A DNA stretch of 55,758 nt from Paramecium octaurelia (GCA_905182995.1 CAJJDP010000087.1:1-55758); one strand, 5' to 3'; shown: positions 1-12,851, counted from the stretch's first letter. A program made the numbers and translations. Notes: generated from the letters alone by a model not told the origin.

Positions 1-221
1 TATATATTTATATATAGTTTTAAGAAATAGTATTTCTGCCATCCTTATTTGCTATATTTTTAAAGTTATTCTATAACAAATGCATTAGAATAGAAAATTC
101 AATTATTATTTGTACTTTATAATATTTGTCTTTATCTAATAGATCTCTTCTAATGTATCTAAACGGCAAGAAATCATAAATGATTATTTTCATATAATTC
201 TGTCAAAAACACATTCTCACA

Positions 222-825
222 TCATGCAATTAAGGTTAATAGGATAAATGCTCCCAAATTCAATGAATTGCCAATCTCATCATTATTATCGCAAGCAAAA
301 AATCTACTTTCGGATTTCTATTTGTAATTGTAATAGGTTCTTGAAAAACAGGTATCTTTGGTAAAGGTTGAAGTATCAGCAGCATCACCACAAGCACCAT
401 TCACCCATGCATATAAATAATAATCGGTAGCTTTTACTCTAATAAATCGCATTCTGCTTGGGAGCCGAAATCTGAACATTTTATAGAACGGCAAACTGAT
501 CTTTCATATTTACAACCATCACGGTCATTACAATAAAGTTTGAAGTTGTTAAGATTTGAGCAAGTGTTGACATAATATTCTTCAAAAGTGGAAGTTTTCC
601 ATTTGCAAAAGTCTTCAGCATCACAAAGGACTTAAGATGTTATATCTGCACAAGTAAACGTGTGGTCTTGATATTCAGCAGATGACGAATTTCAAAGACA
701 CCAAGATAATACTTATCCGCAATCTTATTGATTCAGCTCTAAGCAGACACAATGTGGGAAACATCTACAAACAAAGAAGTTGTTAAACCAATAAGGTAAA
801 GTGAGATTAGAAGTTATCTAAACAT
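222..825 (-). pseudogene. Surface-antigen-like gene relic (Cys-rich, GPI-type ends)
   Basis: On the minus strand an ATG at 825 opens a hydrophobic signal peptide (MFRQLLISLYLIGL). The next stretch is Cys-rich and has the spacing typical of Paramecium surface antigens, with pieces such as CDAEDFCKWKTSTFEEYY and WVNGACGDAADTSTF. The last frame ends in a short hydrophobic tail (LGAFILLTLIA) before TGA at 222, as expected of a GPI-anchor signal. The parts lie in different frames: a shift after the signal peptide, an in-frame TGA in the first Cys-rich part, and a second shift after AECD. No small intron I could find repairs them. It is also only about 200 codons, whereas true surface antigens run to thousands of residues. 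I read it as a decayed, internally deleted copy of a GPI-anchored coat-protein gene. Confidence 0.6.
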
Positions 826-2429
826 TTTATTGAACTAAAGAGTACCTTTTATAAACCCCTTTTAAGTAGCGACAGGTAAATTAAAATCATAACAATAATT
901 AGGATATTTTGAATTAATTTAAAAATACTTCATAGTATTGATCATATTTACAAATGAAATTCAATTGAACAATGCATGTTTTGAATCTTTTTTTTATTAA
1001 TTTTTAGAAAATAATATTTAATTTGAATAATTTATAAGATATTTTAATAAAATTGACTCTAAGCAATTCATAATTATATCAATTTAATAAGAAAGTTAGA
1101 TAATGATCAACTAAATCTGAGTAATCTATTGAAATTCAAAGTGAACTATTATTTAGATAAATGAGTAATGATGGGTAGTATTTAATTACTTTGGATTCTT
1201 CATCCAAAGAAATATAAATTAGGAAATTTAGATAAAAATGAGTTTCAGTCAAATTTAAATTTAAAGGCAATCTAAATTTAAAATCTAATATTTATTTAAT
1301 TTTAACGAATTATCTTTGAGAAAAGTACCCTTCTTCGTGATCCAAATCTTAAGTGTTTTAATGAAGGGTGGCATTGGCATCCGTGTTGGTTTCCACATCT
1401 CTCATTTTAATTGTTAACACTTCCGTTGTCTCAATAAATCCATCTTTTATCCATTCGCACAACATCAATCTTATAAATATTAGATCTATTGTGTTGTATG
1501 ATTAAATTAACTAACTAGATGCACTATTTAATTTAACAAGATTGTATAATTGCTTAGAGATTTTATCGTTCTAATTAGGAAAATAATAGAAAACAATTTA
1601 ATAATATTCACAATTTAATCAATTTTAAATAATTAAAATTGTTCTCTAAATTGTTTAATTAAATAATTCTCACACAAATACATATTATATGATTAATTAA
1701 AGTTCTAAATTATCATGTTAATTTCAGATTTCTTTTTATTTTCAAACTATCTTTGAGATTACAATAATAGAGCATAAAAATACAACAAGTATTTATATAT
1801 TTTAAATTAATTGGATATGTAACACTTGAAGAGATGTCATTTACATCTTCAAAAATACTTTAGAATCCTAGTTTTTCAATTTTTACAATGGCAAAGTGTC
1901 AACTCTATCAATAGTTAATTTAATATCACAACAATGTAGAAATTAGTAATACTTATTAAAATATTTAATTCATTATTTTCAGTGCTGCTTAGATTGTGTT
2001 TATTCTCAATTCATGTATTTGATATTATCTTGTGTCATAATATAAAGATTGAAATAATGAATAATATAACTTGTCCCTATTAAGTGTATTTATAAGAATA
2101 GCTAATAGAAGCTAAAGAGAATTTCTGTAAGATTTATGAAAAATTTCAAAATTGTGTTTGTTATTTACTTATTTCAGGAAAATACCATAATTCGGATAGT
2201 GTCTTTCAAATAATTCATATCTATTTTTGAGGCAACATTATTAGAGATAGTAAAATTGATTCAAAACAAAAACTGGTTGTTTTAATTTATGATCGATAAA
2301 TAGATAACCTTGAATACTGTCAGAGAAGATAATCTGATATTATAATTTTAACAAATAAATATTTAATACGAATTATATATTTAAATTTGTAATCATGGAT
2401 TTTAGATATATAATAATAATAACATTAAT
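826..2429. other. Long AT-rich spacer with a WD40 remnant
   Basis: About 1.6 kb between the surface-antigen relic and the first intact gene. Apart from the WD40 remnant at 1107-1241 I see no reading frame with family features, and no RNA gene or repeat that I can name. Confidence 0.4.
1107..1241 (+). pseudogene. C-terminal remnant of a WD40-repeat gene
   Basis: An open stretch of about 44 codons follows a TGA and ends at the TGA at 1239-1241. It reads SNDGQYLITLDSSSKEIQIR near its end. The same pattern (SNNGQYLITLD) closes the intact WD40 gene at 2430-4193, and the preceding SIE residues also align. No start codon or upstream domains remain. It is best read as the tail of a decayed paralogue lying about 1.2 kb upstream of the intact copy. 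Confidence 0.45.
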
Positions 2430-4193
2430 ATGTTTAAAATATTTTGTTTAAATCATAACAAAGAATGTGTTATGGTTGATATTAATAAAGAAAGTGCTTT
2501 TACAAGGCGATTTGGTTGTTCAAAATGCATTGAAGAATCAATAAAATCAAAAATAGATAAGTTTGATTAGATCAAAAGTTTGGAATCTTTTTGGGCATTA
2601 TGGGAAGTAATTTCTAAAGATAACAAAAGTCTTATTTAGGAAACTATCAAAAAAATGGATGAGCATACTAAAAGTTTATCAACATTCAACAATATTATAC
2701 TAACTAGTATAGTTGAAGTAACTCATTTCTTTTAACAAAAATTATTAGACTAATTAAAGGTTTTTGATGTAGAACCTCAATATTTAACAGAAAAGGACTT
2801 ATATTAAATAGCAGAGAATCTATCTAATAAAAAGGATTATTTGGATAATTTTAAAAGTTAATAAGAAGATTATTACATTTCATATTTAAGAGAGATTTAA
2901 AATATATTGGATTAAAATAACATTACAATAATTTAGAAGGTAAAAAAACACAATTTAAGTCTTGCTCATCAGTAAATTAACATAAAAATTACACTTCATA
3001 AAAAGTCATTTTTTTTTTCTAAATAAAAAGGAATAATTGGTATATTAATAAGTTTTTGTATAATAACAATGATTAATTCTAATTTATCAATAGAATAGAT
3101 TTATTAAACTTTAAAATGTAATCAAAAAATTATCAAAAGTGAGAATGAAGTTAATTCATATTCTAATGAGTCTTTATCGATAGATTATATTAGTTAAACT
3201 TTAAAAACTAATCAAAAAATTATCAAAAATGAGAAAGAAGTTAATGAATTTTCTTATTAGCTTATGTAATCAAATATATAAGAAATAAAACTACGTTGTT
3301 AATTATTTGCTTTTAATACAAACAATACAATAATGATAGCTGGTTGCGAAAAATAGATTTAAGTATTTTAATTCGCTGATGGAAATCTATATTCTAGATA
3401 AACTATCAGTTCTCATAATCATAATCTTACCGCTTTATACCATATGAAGAATTCCGAATAATTTGTATCAGGTGATATGGATGGGACAATTCTGATTTTT
3501 AAATACAATTCGACCAAAAACAAATGGGAATAGTAATTAAGAAAAGAAAAATATCATAAAGGTAGAATAAACAAAATCATAATGAATAATAATGAGAATC
3601 TCATTATTACAGGCGGCAATGATAGCTCTATCATGTTTTTGAAGTTTGAAAAAGATATTCAGAATTAATAAAAAGTCTTTTAATTGAAGAGTTAGGTATT
3701 AAATCTTATTTTGAATGAAGTCGAAGATGAATTAATTTCCTCTGATAATGAGGGAACTATATATGTGATAAAAAAACTCTATTAAGACAATTGGAATGTA
3801 AGCTAAAATATTATTACAAATCCTGGATTTAAATTAACTTTTATCGATACTAATTAATTTGTTTATCAATCAAACAAAGGAGATCTGTAAGTTTTTAAAC
3901 TGCATGATGGTAAATACAAGTAAATTTAAACTCTTGATTTGAAAGGAGAAGGAAATTAAAATATTTGCCATATCCCTTAAGTTTTTATCAAATAGAAATC
4001 CATACTGATCAGTATCAATTATAAATAAATAAATATTATAAAGAAGAACTAGAATGGAGATCTTGAAATTTCTAAATCAATTGAGCTTTCAAAAAATCCT
4101 GTCTATGGTGGGTTAAGCAACAATGGATAATATTTAATTACTTTGGACGAAAAAGATTAGGGGCAATTACAATAATTTGTTTAGTAAAATTGA
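2430..4193 (+). CDS. WD40-repeat protein with N-terminal Cys/His motif
   Basis: One uninterrupted frame of 587 residues without introns. The N-terminus (MFKIFCLNHNKECVMVD, then FGCSKCI) carries paired Cys and His residues resembling a small B-box-like zinc site. A helical, Gln-rich middle (about 60-270) includes a hydrophobic segment near residues 200-215 (GIIGILISFCIITMI). The C-terminal half has degenerate WD40 repeats: SGDMDGTILIFKY, ITGGNDSSIMFLKF, SSDNEGTIYVI and a final SNNGQYLITLD. This arrangement belongs to a family expanded in Paramecium whose function I do not know; a protein-interaction scaffold is the usual role of such propellers. The nearby remnant at 1107-1241 is a relative. 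Confidence 0.75.
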
Positions 4194-6061
4194 AATTATT
4201 AATTGCTAATATATTTATCATAAGTTTTCAAGTAAGCTGTCTATATCTGTATGAAAATCATGGTCGATTAATCTTAAGTTTCTATTTTTAAGTATCTAAT
4301 TTAATTATTTGATATCTTAATATGTTCTTTTGAATATCCCTTCATAAATTCAATAAAAGCAGAGAATATTTCATATATTATTTGAAGATATATATGATGC
4401 TAATTGACGTTTGTTCCTTTTAGTTTATGGAGATTAATAAACTGAAATTAAATAAAGCCAAATAATACTTTTTACTTTGAATTAATCACAGTATTCTTTA
4501 TGTTAGTTATTATTTAAAATTCCTATTAGTATTTTTCTAAATATATATAACATTTTTGCCTTTTTAACAAAAGATTTCATCTAAAAGTATAATTTTATTG
4601 TCTTAAAGGATAAAGATAATCATTCATAGTATGACTTTATTGAAAATCACAATCTATCAAAATGTATTGTGTTAATTAGTATTAATCCTTGCCTTCACTA
4701 GGAAATAATGAAAAATTGATTTAATAGAAAAAATTGTAGTATGATTCTGAATCCTTCTTGGAACAAAATAACTGAAAGATTAAGAAGTATTATATTTTCA
4801 ATATAATCATATAAAAACATCCTCTTATTGACATTAAAATCTGAAGAACTTATAATTTCTACTAACCTTTTTTGCATTCAATTTTAATTTTCAATTGGTA
4901 CTTTGTCCCTATGTAAATTCCATTATTAAAAATTGTGTACTTAATGTATCTTCATACTTCCAAAATATCAGATTCACTCAATGTTCAGCACATTAAGTGT
5001 TTAAGGCAGAGCATAATAAATCATAATAGTGAATTTAAAAAAGTTTTAAATTATTTTTGTAATATATGATTAAAAATCAATAGTAAATTGAGGAGAATAT
5101 AACAATAATTAAAAAGCAAATATTTTTTCAGTTCTATTAGAGAGAATTACATAAAGCTGAGAACTACTCAATAATATAAAAAAAAACATGTGAATTTATT
5201 AAAATCTTAGAAATAAATACAGAGCCACATTTACTTCACAAAATTTTCAATAAGAATAAATGGATTAGGTTAGAGATTAGTGGTATTATAATCATTAATG
5301 ACTGATATTCTGTCATAATTAAAATGGAAACCAGTTAAACTCATTTACTAAAATTATTGTAGATTTACACATATTACCTACACTTTAAAAACAAAGTTTA
5401 GGTTAAGACATATTATCAAATTTTACTAATTCTACTTACTTTTAATACTCTGATGAAAATATATATTGATTAACAATTTTTTTTAAATTTAAAGTGTTAA
5501 TAAATTTCCAAGAATTAATACAGTGCATTTACAATCATTAGCAGTGAAATGAAATACTGTTAAAAAGTCCTTCTAGCCTGATAAAAGAAGAATATCCTTT
5601 TTCAAAATTTATGTAAATCCTAAATTTAGTAATTTAGTTGAGATTTATTGCAATTAAGAGGTTTTGAGGTATTACACAATATTGAAACCAACCATTTTAT
5701 GTTAACATTGAGTCTGTTTTTAAGTAGTTAATTTTCAATTTGATAATTAATTTAGATTTAATAAAATTAAAGTTGATAACTAAGTTATTCATATAATAAT
5801 TTAATATTCAACCTATTAATTGCCTAAAATAATAATAATCGATTAAAAGGAACAATAAAAAATAAATGAAAATTAATTAAAAGAAGTAAATGATTCATAA
5901 AAAAGAAGATTCAAAAATATGACGAATGGATGGAATTTCAGATCTACAGATGGAATTAAATCAGCCTGACTAAACATTAATTACAACAAATGGAAAATAT
6001 AAAACAATAGCAACTTGCATCAAAGAATAATTATATATTTAATATTGATATAATTTAACAA
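4194..6061. other. Gene-free stretch with scattered short ORFs
   Basis: About 1.9 kb between the WD40 gene and the Gln/Ser-rich gene. Short frames exist on both strands, for example plus 5131-5560 with one internal TGA, and minus frames around 4570-4860. None shows a start, a recognisable motif or a splice pattern that I can defend. In DNA this AT-rich with one stop codon, frames of 60-140 codons occur by chance. Confidence 0.35.
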
Positions 6062-6892
6062 TCAGTATTCATCTGTTTCAGTGCGTTGATCATCATCATA
6101 TTCAGGTTAATCCTCGAAAATTGAGAATTCTGAAAACTCTGAAAAATCATATGTTTGAGAGGAAGATATCGATTCTAGGTCATTAATAACTCTAATTATC
6201 AATTATCTAATTCTTTCAATTTACAAATCCTAAGAATAGGATTGTGAACTCTGATGTGAGGTATGTGAGCGTTATGAAGAAGATTACAATGATTATTAAG
6301 GTGAAGTTTAAATAGATTATGATAATGATTAAGATTAAGATTCAATCGAAAATTGTTGATATAGTTATATCAATTATGAATATTATTGTTACAGTCTTGA
6401 AATTTAATGTATAGAATCAGTATTTACAATGTTTGGGAAATTCAATTCAATTCCTTCATACAAATTTAACTTACAAATTTCTACCGCCAATTAAATATCA
6501 GATTCCTGGCTTCCTTAAACAACTTCATATTTATTTAATGGCGACATAAGCCCAATAAATTGATTCGCTATCTAAAAACATTCATCCTCTTTATATAAAA
6601 ATAATTAGTTCTCTTTTTGTTATGCTTAATGTTGATTTCTTCTTTCTTCAAAAATTATATTTCTTTACATCTTCCTAATTTTATTACTATAAATTTCTCT
6701 ACGATCATAAACAATTTCTAAGACATCTATTTGATAATATTTTTAGGATGCATTTTCTTATTGCTTGATTTAAAAATTGAAATTGATGTGATTTATATTA
6801 TTTAGTTCTTAAAGTTTGCAGTACTCTTAAATTTTTTATTGTCTTAACATTTCAAATTAATCAATAATCAACTACTATTAAATGTTTTCCAT
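6062..6892 (-). CDS. Gln/Ser-rich protein of unknown function
   Basis: An intronless minus-strand frame of 276 residues from ATG at 6892 to TGA at 6062. The N-terminal half is helical and charged (MENIQQQLIIDQFEMLRQQ, later FEERRNQHQAQQKEN). The middle carries a more ordered patch (NQFIGLMSPLNKYEVVQGSQ, then LNLYEGIELNFPNIV). The C-terminal 120 residues are Ser- and Gln-rich and end acidic (PEYDDDQRTETDEY). Many Gln codons are TAA or TAG. It lies about 370 bp downstream of the receptor-PIP kinase gene on the same strand. I do not recognise a family. Confidence 0.6.
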
Positions 6893-7260
6893 TCTCAGCC
6901 AGATTAGAGTTATTAAAAATAATATTAAATCTCTGAGTTATCAAAATGTATAATTTAAAACAATATCAACCTTTTTCTCCTGAAAAATTTAATTAAGTAT
7001 TCTATACAATTATTTTTTTACTTCAATTATATATATAATTTCTACCCTCTTATTAAATTCAATCAATATGTTTAGATGGGCATTTATTGATCGAAACTAT
7101 CTCGGACTGAAAATGCTTGTAAAATAATTCCTTTTTGTGTGAATAATTAGCTTAGAAGATATAAATTCAGATCAAAAATCGCAAAGTTGGTAAACCTTAT
7201 TCATTTACTGGAAGATCAAAATATCAAATTTATTGTATAATGATAATAATCGATCACATC

Positions 7261-9498
7261 TCAAATAATAGTATAAACAATTTTTTCAATAAATCTTTTT
7301 GTATATTCTTAAGGATTTTAAGCTGATGTATCTAGATCTATTTTTACATTTATGGCTTTTTTTGTCACTTATTCTATGAATTTTTCAGCATTCCATTCTT
7401 ATAGGTAATCAATAATTGCAATATGGTAATATACACCTTATTCTTTTATCGATGGTATGCAACATAATTCTGAATTAAAAAATTTGGACATCTAAAACTA
7501 ATATTAATAATTTACATCCATTTAAGGGTTTCTCTATGAGTAGGGCGACCAATTCATTTTTATAATAAGCAAAGAATAATCCATGAGATTTAACTCTGAA
7601 AAAAATTTGGAATCTAGAACCAAGCTGTTTCTTAATCTATCTTTAATATTTTCATGAATAAATAATTTGCCTTCCTCCTCCTTAAAGTCAATATCTTTGA
7701 GTGTAGTCTTTGTCAAATCCTTTGTGAAATCATTTTATTTCAAAACTTTTCTTTAATACTCAGATCCTTTTAGGTCATATGTTCTCATCACATAAGATGA
7801 TGGAATTTAGAGAGCATTTCTCATTACTATAAATATTTGAGATTCTTATCCCTATAATTAAATAAGATTTTACATTTTTTAACAAAAACTTAAAGATTCC
7901 ATAAATTGGTGAGATTAGGGACTCATTTCTATTTAAATGTAAGTAGTAGCTGCCCAAGTTTTTTTGAATTATCATTAATTCTTCTTCACTAATTGTTTTG
8001 ATTAACAGTTTATTGTCAAAGGTAAAAAAAAAGAATGCTCCTCCCTTTCCACCATCAGGGCCTTTAAAAGAATTGATTTATTCTTAATTAGATATTGGAT
8101 CGAAGGACTAAGAGTAATTGTTTATTTTCCTATCTTTTTTTCTCAAATTTTGAAAAACTTTTGGAGCATAAATTATAATAGTAGAAGCCATTAATCTCAG
8201 TTCAATGTCTAAGTCTTATTCAGGTGGAATAACGAACTAAGCTTGTTCATTGATATCCTCTTAAGTTATTTTATCATAAGCTTCTTAAATCTACTTGGAT
8301 TCATTTTGTGATATTTGATTGTTTACTTTGTTATTTTTTTTTAATAATTAGCTAACTTTTGAAATATTTTCTGTAGAATTATCCTATTAAAATATTTATT
8401 ATATGCTATAAACAATAGTATTAACCTTATCTAAGAGTAAAGTTCTAGCGATAACTACTAAATTCTGCTCTTCTGATACTAAGGATAATTAATTTTAAAA
8501 ATACATAATGAACTGCCAACTTCTGATTTTGATGAAAGCCTTTTCCATATTAATAAGATTTATCTGTTTATAGTTGGATCTCTCAGCCTTAATATAGATA
8601 AAACAAATGGAGTGCATAATTTAGCAGAATTTTCAACCGTGATAAATATTAAAAGCCACCCCTTGTGAAATTTAGTGCAATTAAGTCCAACTAGAATATA
8701 ACTTATTGCTTGGCTTAGTTATATACAAAATTAAGCTGTTATGTACGAAGAATAATATCGAGTTACTTTTCCTATCAAATTTAAATATCTTTGATTTTCA
8801 GGAACAACCTTCTTAATATATAGCACTGTATAAACAGACATAAAAGTATTAACGAAAACCAAAACCAAACCAGCAAAATTGAATCCAGGGTTATACTTTA
8901 AACTACAGGTTCCAAATAATGACAATCCATTATAATTAAAAATTTTTGCTATCAAAGTTATAGATATCATGGTAAACCATGCTATGAAATGAAGAATGAG
9001 GTATAGTTTTTTTCTTGTTGTAAATTAATCCTTTAAAGTTATTCTTACATAAAGACAGAATATTAAATTGTATGTGACTTCTCCAGCTCCAGCAAATATA
9101 CTTACAATTGAATTAACTTAGCAAAATATATCATCACTTAAAGGACTACTCTCATTAATCATAAAGTATATGCTTGTGCTGAACCAATGAACGCATAAGA
9201 TTGCCTCACAAAAAGAAATAAAAAATATGATATCGCCGGGCATTTTCCAAGTTTTTGGATAAATAACAAAACTTAGCATAATAATCATTGTTAAAAGGAA
9301 TGCTATTATTGCTAATAATTACAAAAATTACTTACGGAAGATTAGAAAACAATATTAGTCAATAGTCTGAAGTCTTATTGCTTAGGATAGCTCTTCATTA
9401 CTTAAATCTGAGTTACAATCAACTACCTCTGAATCACTGTAAAATCCCTTAACTGATGTAATTGTTAAAAGGATTATGGCAGCATGTTTTAAATACAT
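7261..9498 (-). CDS. Seven-helix receptor fused to phosphatidylinositol-phosphate kinase (GPCR-PIPK)
   Basis: The spliced product is 729 residues (introns of 26 nt at 8479-8504 and 22 nt at 7852-7873). A short N-terminal signal-like segment is followed by seven hydrophobic helices over roughly residues 45-310, spaced as in cAMP-receptor-like GPCRs. After a linker comes a complete PIP kinase catalytic domain: the glycine-rich GGKGGAFFFF with LLIKTI, the YDLKGS motif, SKFFSELNLMDYSLL, IIDYLQEW, and an activation/specificity loop NPQEYTKRF near the C-terminus. The protein should sit in a membrane with the kinase in the cytosol, making phosphatidylinositol bisphosphate in response to a ligand. 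The architecture matches the known GPCR-PIPK class of Dictyostelium RpkA and oomycetes. The kinase call is firm. Receptor function is inferred from topology. Confidence 0.88.
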
Positions 9499-12377
9499 TT
9501 TCTGTAGAATTTGTATTGAAAATTTTATAATCTGATTTAATACATAAAACAAAAGAGAGAATATAGAATAAAAACTATCAACTATTTAATGTTCAAAAGA
9601 GCATTTTTTTTCTTTGAAAGATAACTTTTAACAAAACAAATTCAATTTAAGGAAAAAATATTAACCTTTTCTTTTTTTATATATATATCGATGATAACTT
9701 TTTAGATAGACATGTAAATGTTTTCTGAGAGTACCTTTGTTGCATATTGTTATCTCTAGGTATTTGTATTGGGTTGCAATCGGGAAACCTTGGATACTTA
9801 AATGTTTGATTTTAAACACAGAAGATACCACTCTTTAATTTATTTATTGAGAGCCTATATTTCAAAGACAGCACTGAAATTTTATGACTAAAAAATCTAT
9901 ATTTTACAATGTCTAACAAAGAATACAATATGAATGCATTACTAAAATTAATAAACACGCAATTCATTTTATGGTTTGAACCCAGTTTGTTTCTTTGATA
10001 ACTTTTAGAAAAGATTTATTTGAATCTTTGGTAAAGGTTTTAATTCCAAGAATTTAAATATTGGGCTTAAAATTGTTGTAGGCCTGAAATAATTTTCCAA
10101 ATCGCTTTTGGATTTGCTTAGGTTTACTTAATAAATTAGTAAAAACATGTAAAGTCAGAGAATTTAGTGGCTGGCAAATTATTTAAATATTCTGCTTTAA
10201 CCTTTTTAAATTTGTGATAGTGGAACTATTAACTTGTTGTAGGCTAAATTTTAATTTCAATTTTAGTGAGGCAATGATAAGAGTATTCATTAAACTAATA
10301 TTTATTTGCAGATTCTAAATGGAAATGTTAAAATGTGATCTATTCTACTTTTTACTACATTATTACGTTTTTACTCTAAAATTTATGTATATTAGAATGG
10401 ATTAATCCAAATTAGAGATCAAACGATTTTCTTTTATAATTGAAATTAACAAAGATGTTAATTGTTTATTTTGGCTTCATTGCATTTATAAATGAACTAA
10501 AACCATGGATTTAATTCTTTTTTTACTTGTTAAAACATTGATTTTTTGTTAAAATAAAATTGAAGATGAAAATGTAAAAATATTAATTTCTTGCATTCAT
10601 AATATTAATAATGAGAGAATCAAATTAAGCATCACACATAAATTTTACAAAATTCCTTACATTTTCGAATGTGAAGCATTTATGAATTCCAGTTATAATG
10701 CTTCCTAATTTAGAAGATGAGGATATATGTTAATTCTGTATTGTATAACTTGAGGAAGAAGTTATTTAATTAATTCTCTTTCTTGACTAAATTTAGCGTA
10801 TTAATTTTTATTGAGGGTAAGTTCCTTGAAACAACATTAATTAAGAATTTTGTGTTAAAATCGAGACACTTATTTTTATTAATGCTAACTCGGATAGCTT
10901 GTGGAGTCTACTTAAGCCTTCACTCATTCCATCAGAACATCATTAATTGTATGGGAACTTCCATAAGGAAACTTGCTTTTGTGTTATTTCTTCATGTGCT
11001 TTTGATAATCTTCAAGAAGGAAAAATGCGTGTTTGCATGTTTTAATTTCCATCACACACAAATACTCGTTTATCATCATTATCAGATACTTTTTAATTTA
11101 TTGTCTGATTGACTTAGTAATTTGATCACTTATACTTTTAGATTAGTGGTGTACGTCAAAGATGAAATGATGGTATTTATCTGAATTGAAATTTTATCCA
11201 TAAATTAAGAGGTATTAAATGAATTTAATAATTATGAAGAATGAAATTGTATGTTTAGACAAAAAAAGTATTTTAACTCATAAGTATATTAAACGAAAGA
11301 ATACATTTATATTAACCATTCTTTTAAATACTTAAAAATACTAAGAATAATTAAAAAAACTTTATAAATATATCTTTTATTCAATACAAATACAAATAAT
11401 TAGATTATACATAGTTCTATTAATATTCAAAAATAGTGAATATAGCTCTCTCAAGAATATTTAAATATATCAACAAACTTACAATTATAAATAAAAAAGT
11501 ATTTATTTATAGCATTCAATGTAGAAAACATAAAATTGTTGAAAATATATAAATTTACTAATAGAAATTTCAAAGAACGCAAAAATCATATAAAATTACC
11601 TATCAATGATTAGTCAATTCTGTTCAAATGTCTCAAATTACCATTATACTAAAAAATATATATATTTAATAACATTTAGTTAATGAAAAAAAATGAAAAA
11701 AAATCTAAATTTCCAAATAACATCTATGTTTTGATGACTAAAATTTACGAATGCATAAAACCATAGATTGACCTCCATTTTATTTAATATATCAAATTTA
11801 AATATATCTTCTAATTAATGAATTAGAATTTATGAAATAATTTTTATTTTTAAACCTAATCGGCTCTTTATTACTTAATATATTACATTGTTCAGTTTTA
11901 AATATCTCTAACTCACTTACTTACTAGCCATAAGCTTTTACTAAAAAATTATTTTTCCTTTCAAGCTTATTATTCTACAATTTATCTGCTTATTATTTAA
12001 TACTACTCATCATATAATTTTAATTTTGAATAATAAATATGTCATTTTCTTATAAACTACTAGCGCCTTTTATTTTTCTAATCAAAAAAGCTTCGTTGAA
12101 TCCTGATAAAATATGCTTCTTTGTACTGTATTTCATTTAAAGCACTAAGAATTTGTGTAACATATCACCTTAAATTGAATATTATTAAAGGATTTATATA
12201 AATAAATGAATATTAAATACTTTTATACAATCTTATTCAAATTCAATTTGTAAGACACTCTCTATTTGATTATTAATCAAAAATAAATCAAGTGAATATT
12301 ATAAACATTTTTTGCTTGCTCAATTTAATTAATCCTATAAGAATAATTAAAAGAAATTAAATTAAATAATCGGAATA
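9499..12377. other. 2.9-kb stretch without a convincing gene
   Basis: This is the longest gap in the window. It holds a Leu-rich open frame at 9964-10476 (-), listed separately, and minus-strand fragments around 10640-11080, one of which resembles half of a C2H2 finger (CKHAFFLLEDYQKHMKKQH). I could not link any of them into a gene. The rest is very AT-rich, with no tRNA, array or repeat that I can identify. Confidence 0.4.
9964..10476 (-). pseudogene. Leu-rich open frame, possible gene fragment
   Basis: About 170 codons free of TGA, bounded by TGA codons on both sides, with the first ATG well inside (MNTLIIASLKLKLKF). The spacing of leucines and asparagines (TITNLKRLKQNIQIICQPLN, SLTLHVFTNLL) recalls degenerate leucine-rich-repeat proteins, but no clean repeat unit is present. 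A frame of this length can arise by chance in such DNA. I list it as a possible decayed gene with low confidence. Confidence 0.2.
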
Positions 12378-12851
12378 ATGGGTTAAATTTCTTGTTTTTA
12401 AGGAAATGAATTAACAGAGTTTAATGTATTGTTACTCGGCCCATCTGGATCTGGAAAGACGAGAATTGTGACAGAAAAAACTTTGGGACCTACAATTAGT
12501 AATGAAAAATTTATATTTCTAGAGCTAGAAAAGCACTTAATAAAATTGAATGATACTCATGGATTAAATTTTTATGACACCCCTGGGATTCTCAGTTTAT
12601 TCAAATAATGTCTGAATTAAGATATTATTTAAAGTGTTGATATTATTGCATGTTTTCCTAATTCAGAACAATACAAGGACTATATTAAGGAATTGCTACA
12701 AAATAATACTAAGTTATTCAAATAGATTCCATTTTATGATATTCCAGGAGATTTAGACTCTAAGGAGATAAGAAATAAGATTTATTTGTTTATATTGTCA
12801 TAGAGTAAAAGAAAATCAAAAAAACCAAGTTATAATTAGGAAATTGTCTGA
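12378..12851 (+). CDS. Divergent Arf/Arl-like small GTPase
   Basis: An intronless frame of 157 residues. It begins MGQISCFQ, a glycine-2/serine-5 context that suits N-myristoylation as in Arf proteins, with a neighbouring cysteine. A clear P-loop follows (LLLGPSGSGKT), then a threonine in the switch I position (GPTIS) and a switch II motif FYDTPGI in place of the usual DxxG. The NKxD guanine-specificity motif is not evident; the corresponding region reads IPFYDIPGDLDSKEI. The protein is also shorter than the usual 180 residues. It probably acts at a membrane surface. Whether it binds or hydrolyses GTP is uncertain. Confidence 0.7.

Noticed and set aside
1..221. Telomere-associated repeat at the left end.
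   Set aside because: The sequence is AT-rich with short TATA runs but shows no C4A2 or C3A3 telomere repeats.
10783..11112. Plus-strand 109-codon ORF with ATG.
   Set aside because: It is rich in Leu, Phe and His without a domain pattern, overlaps minus-strand frames of equal quality, and has no splice or family support.
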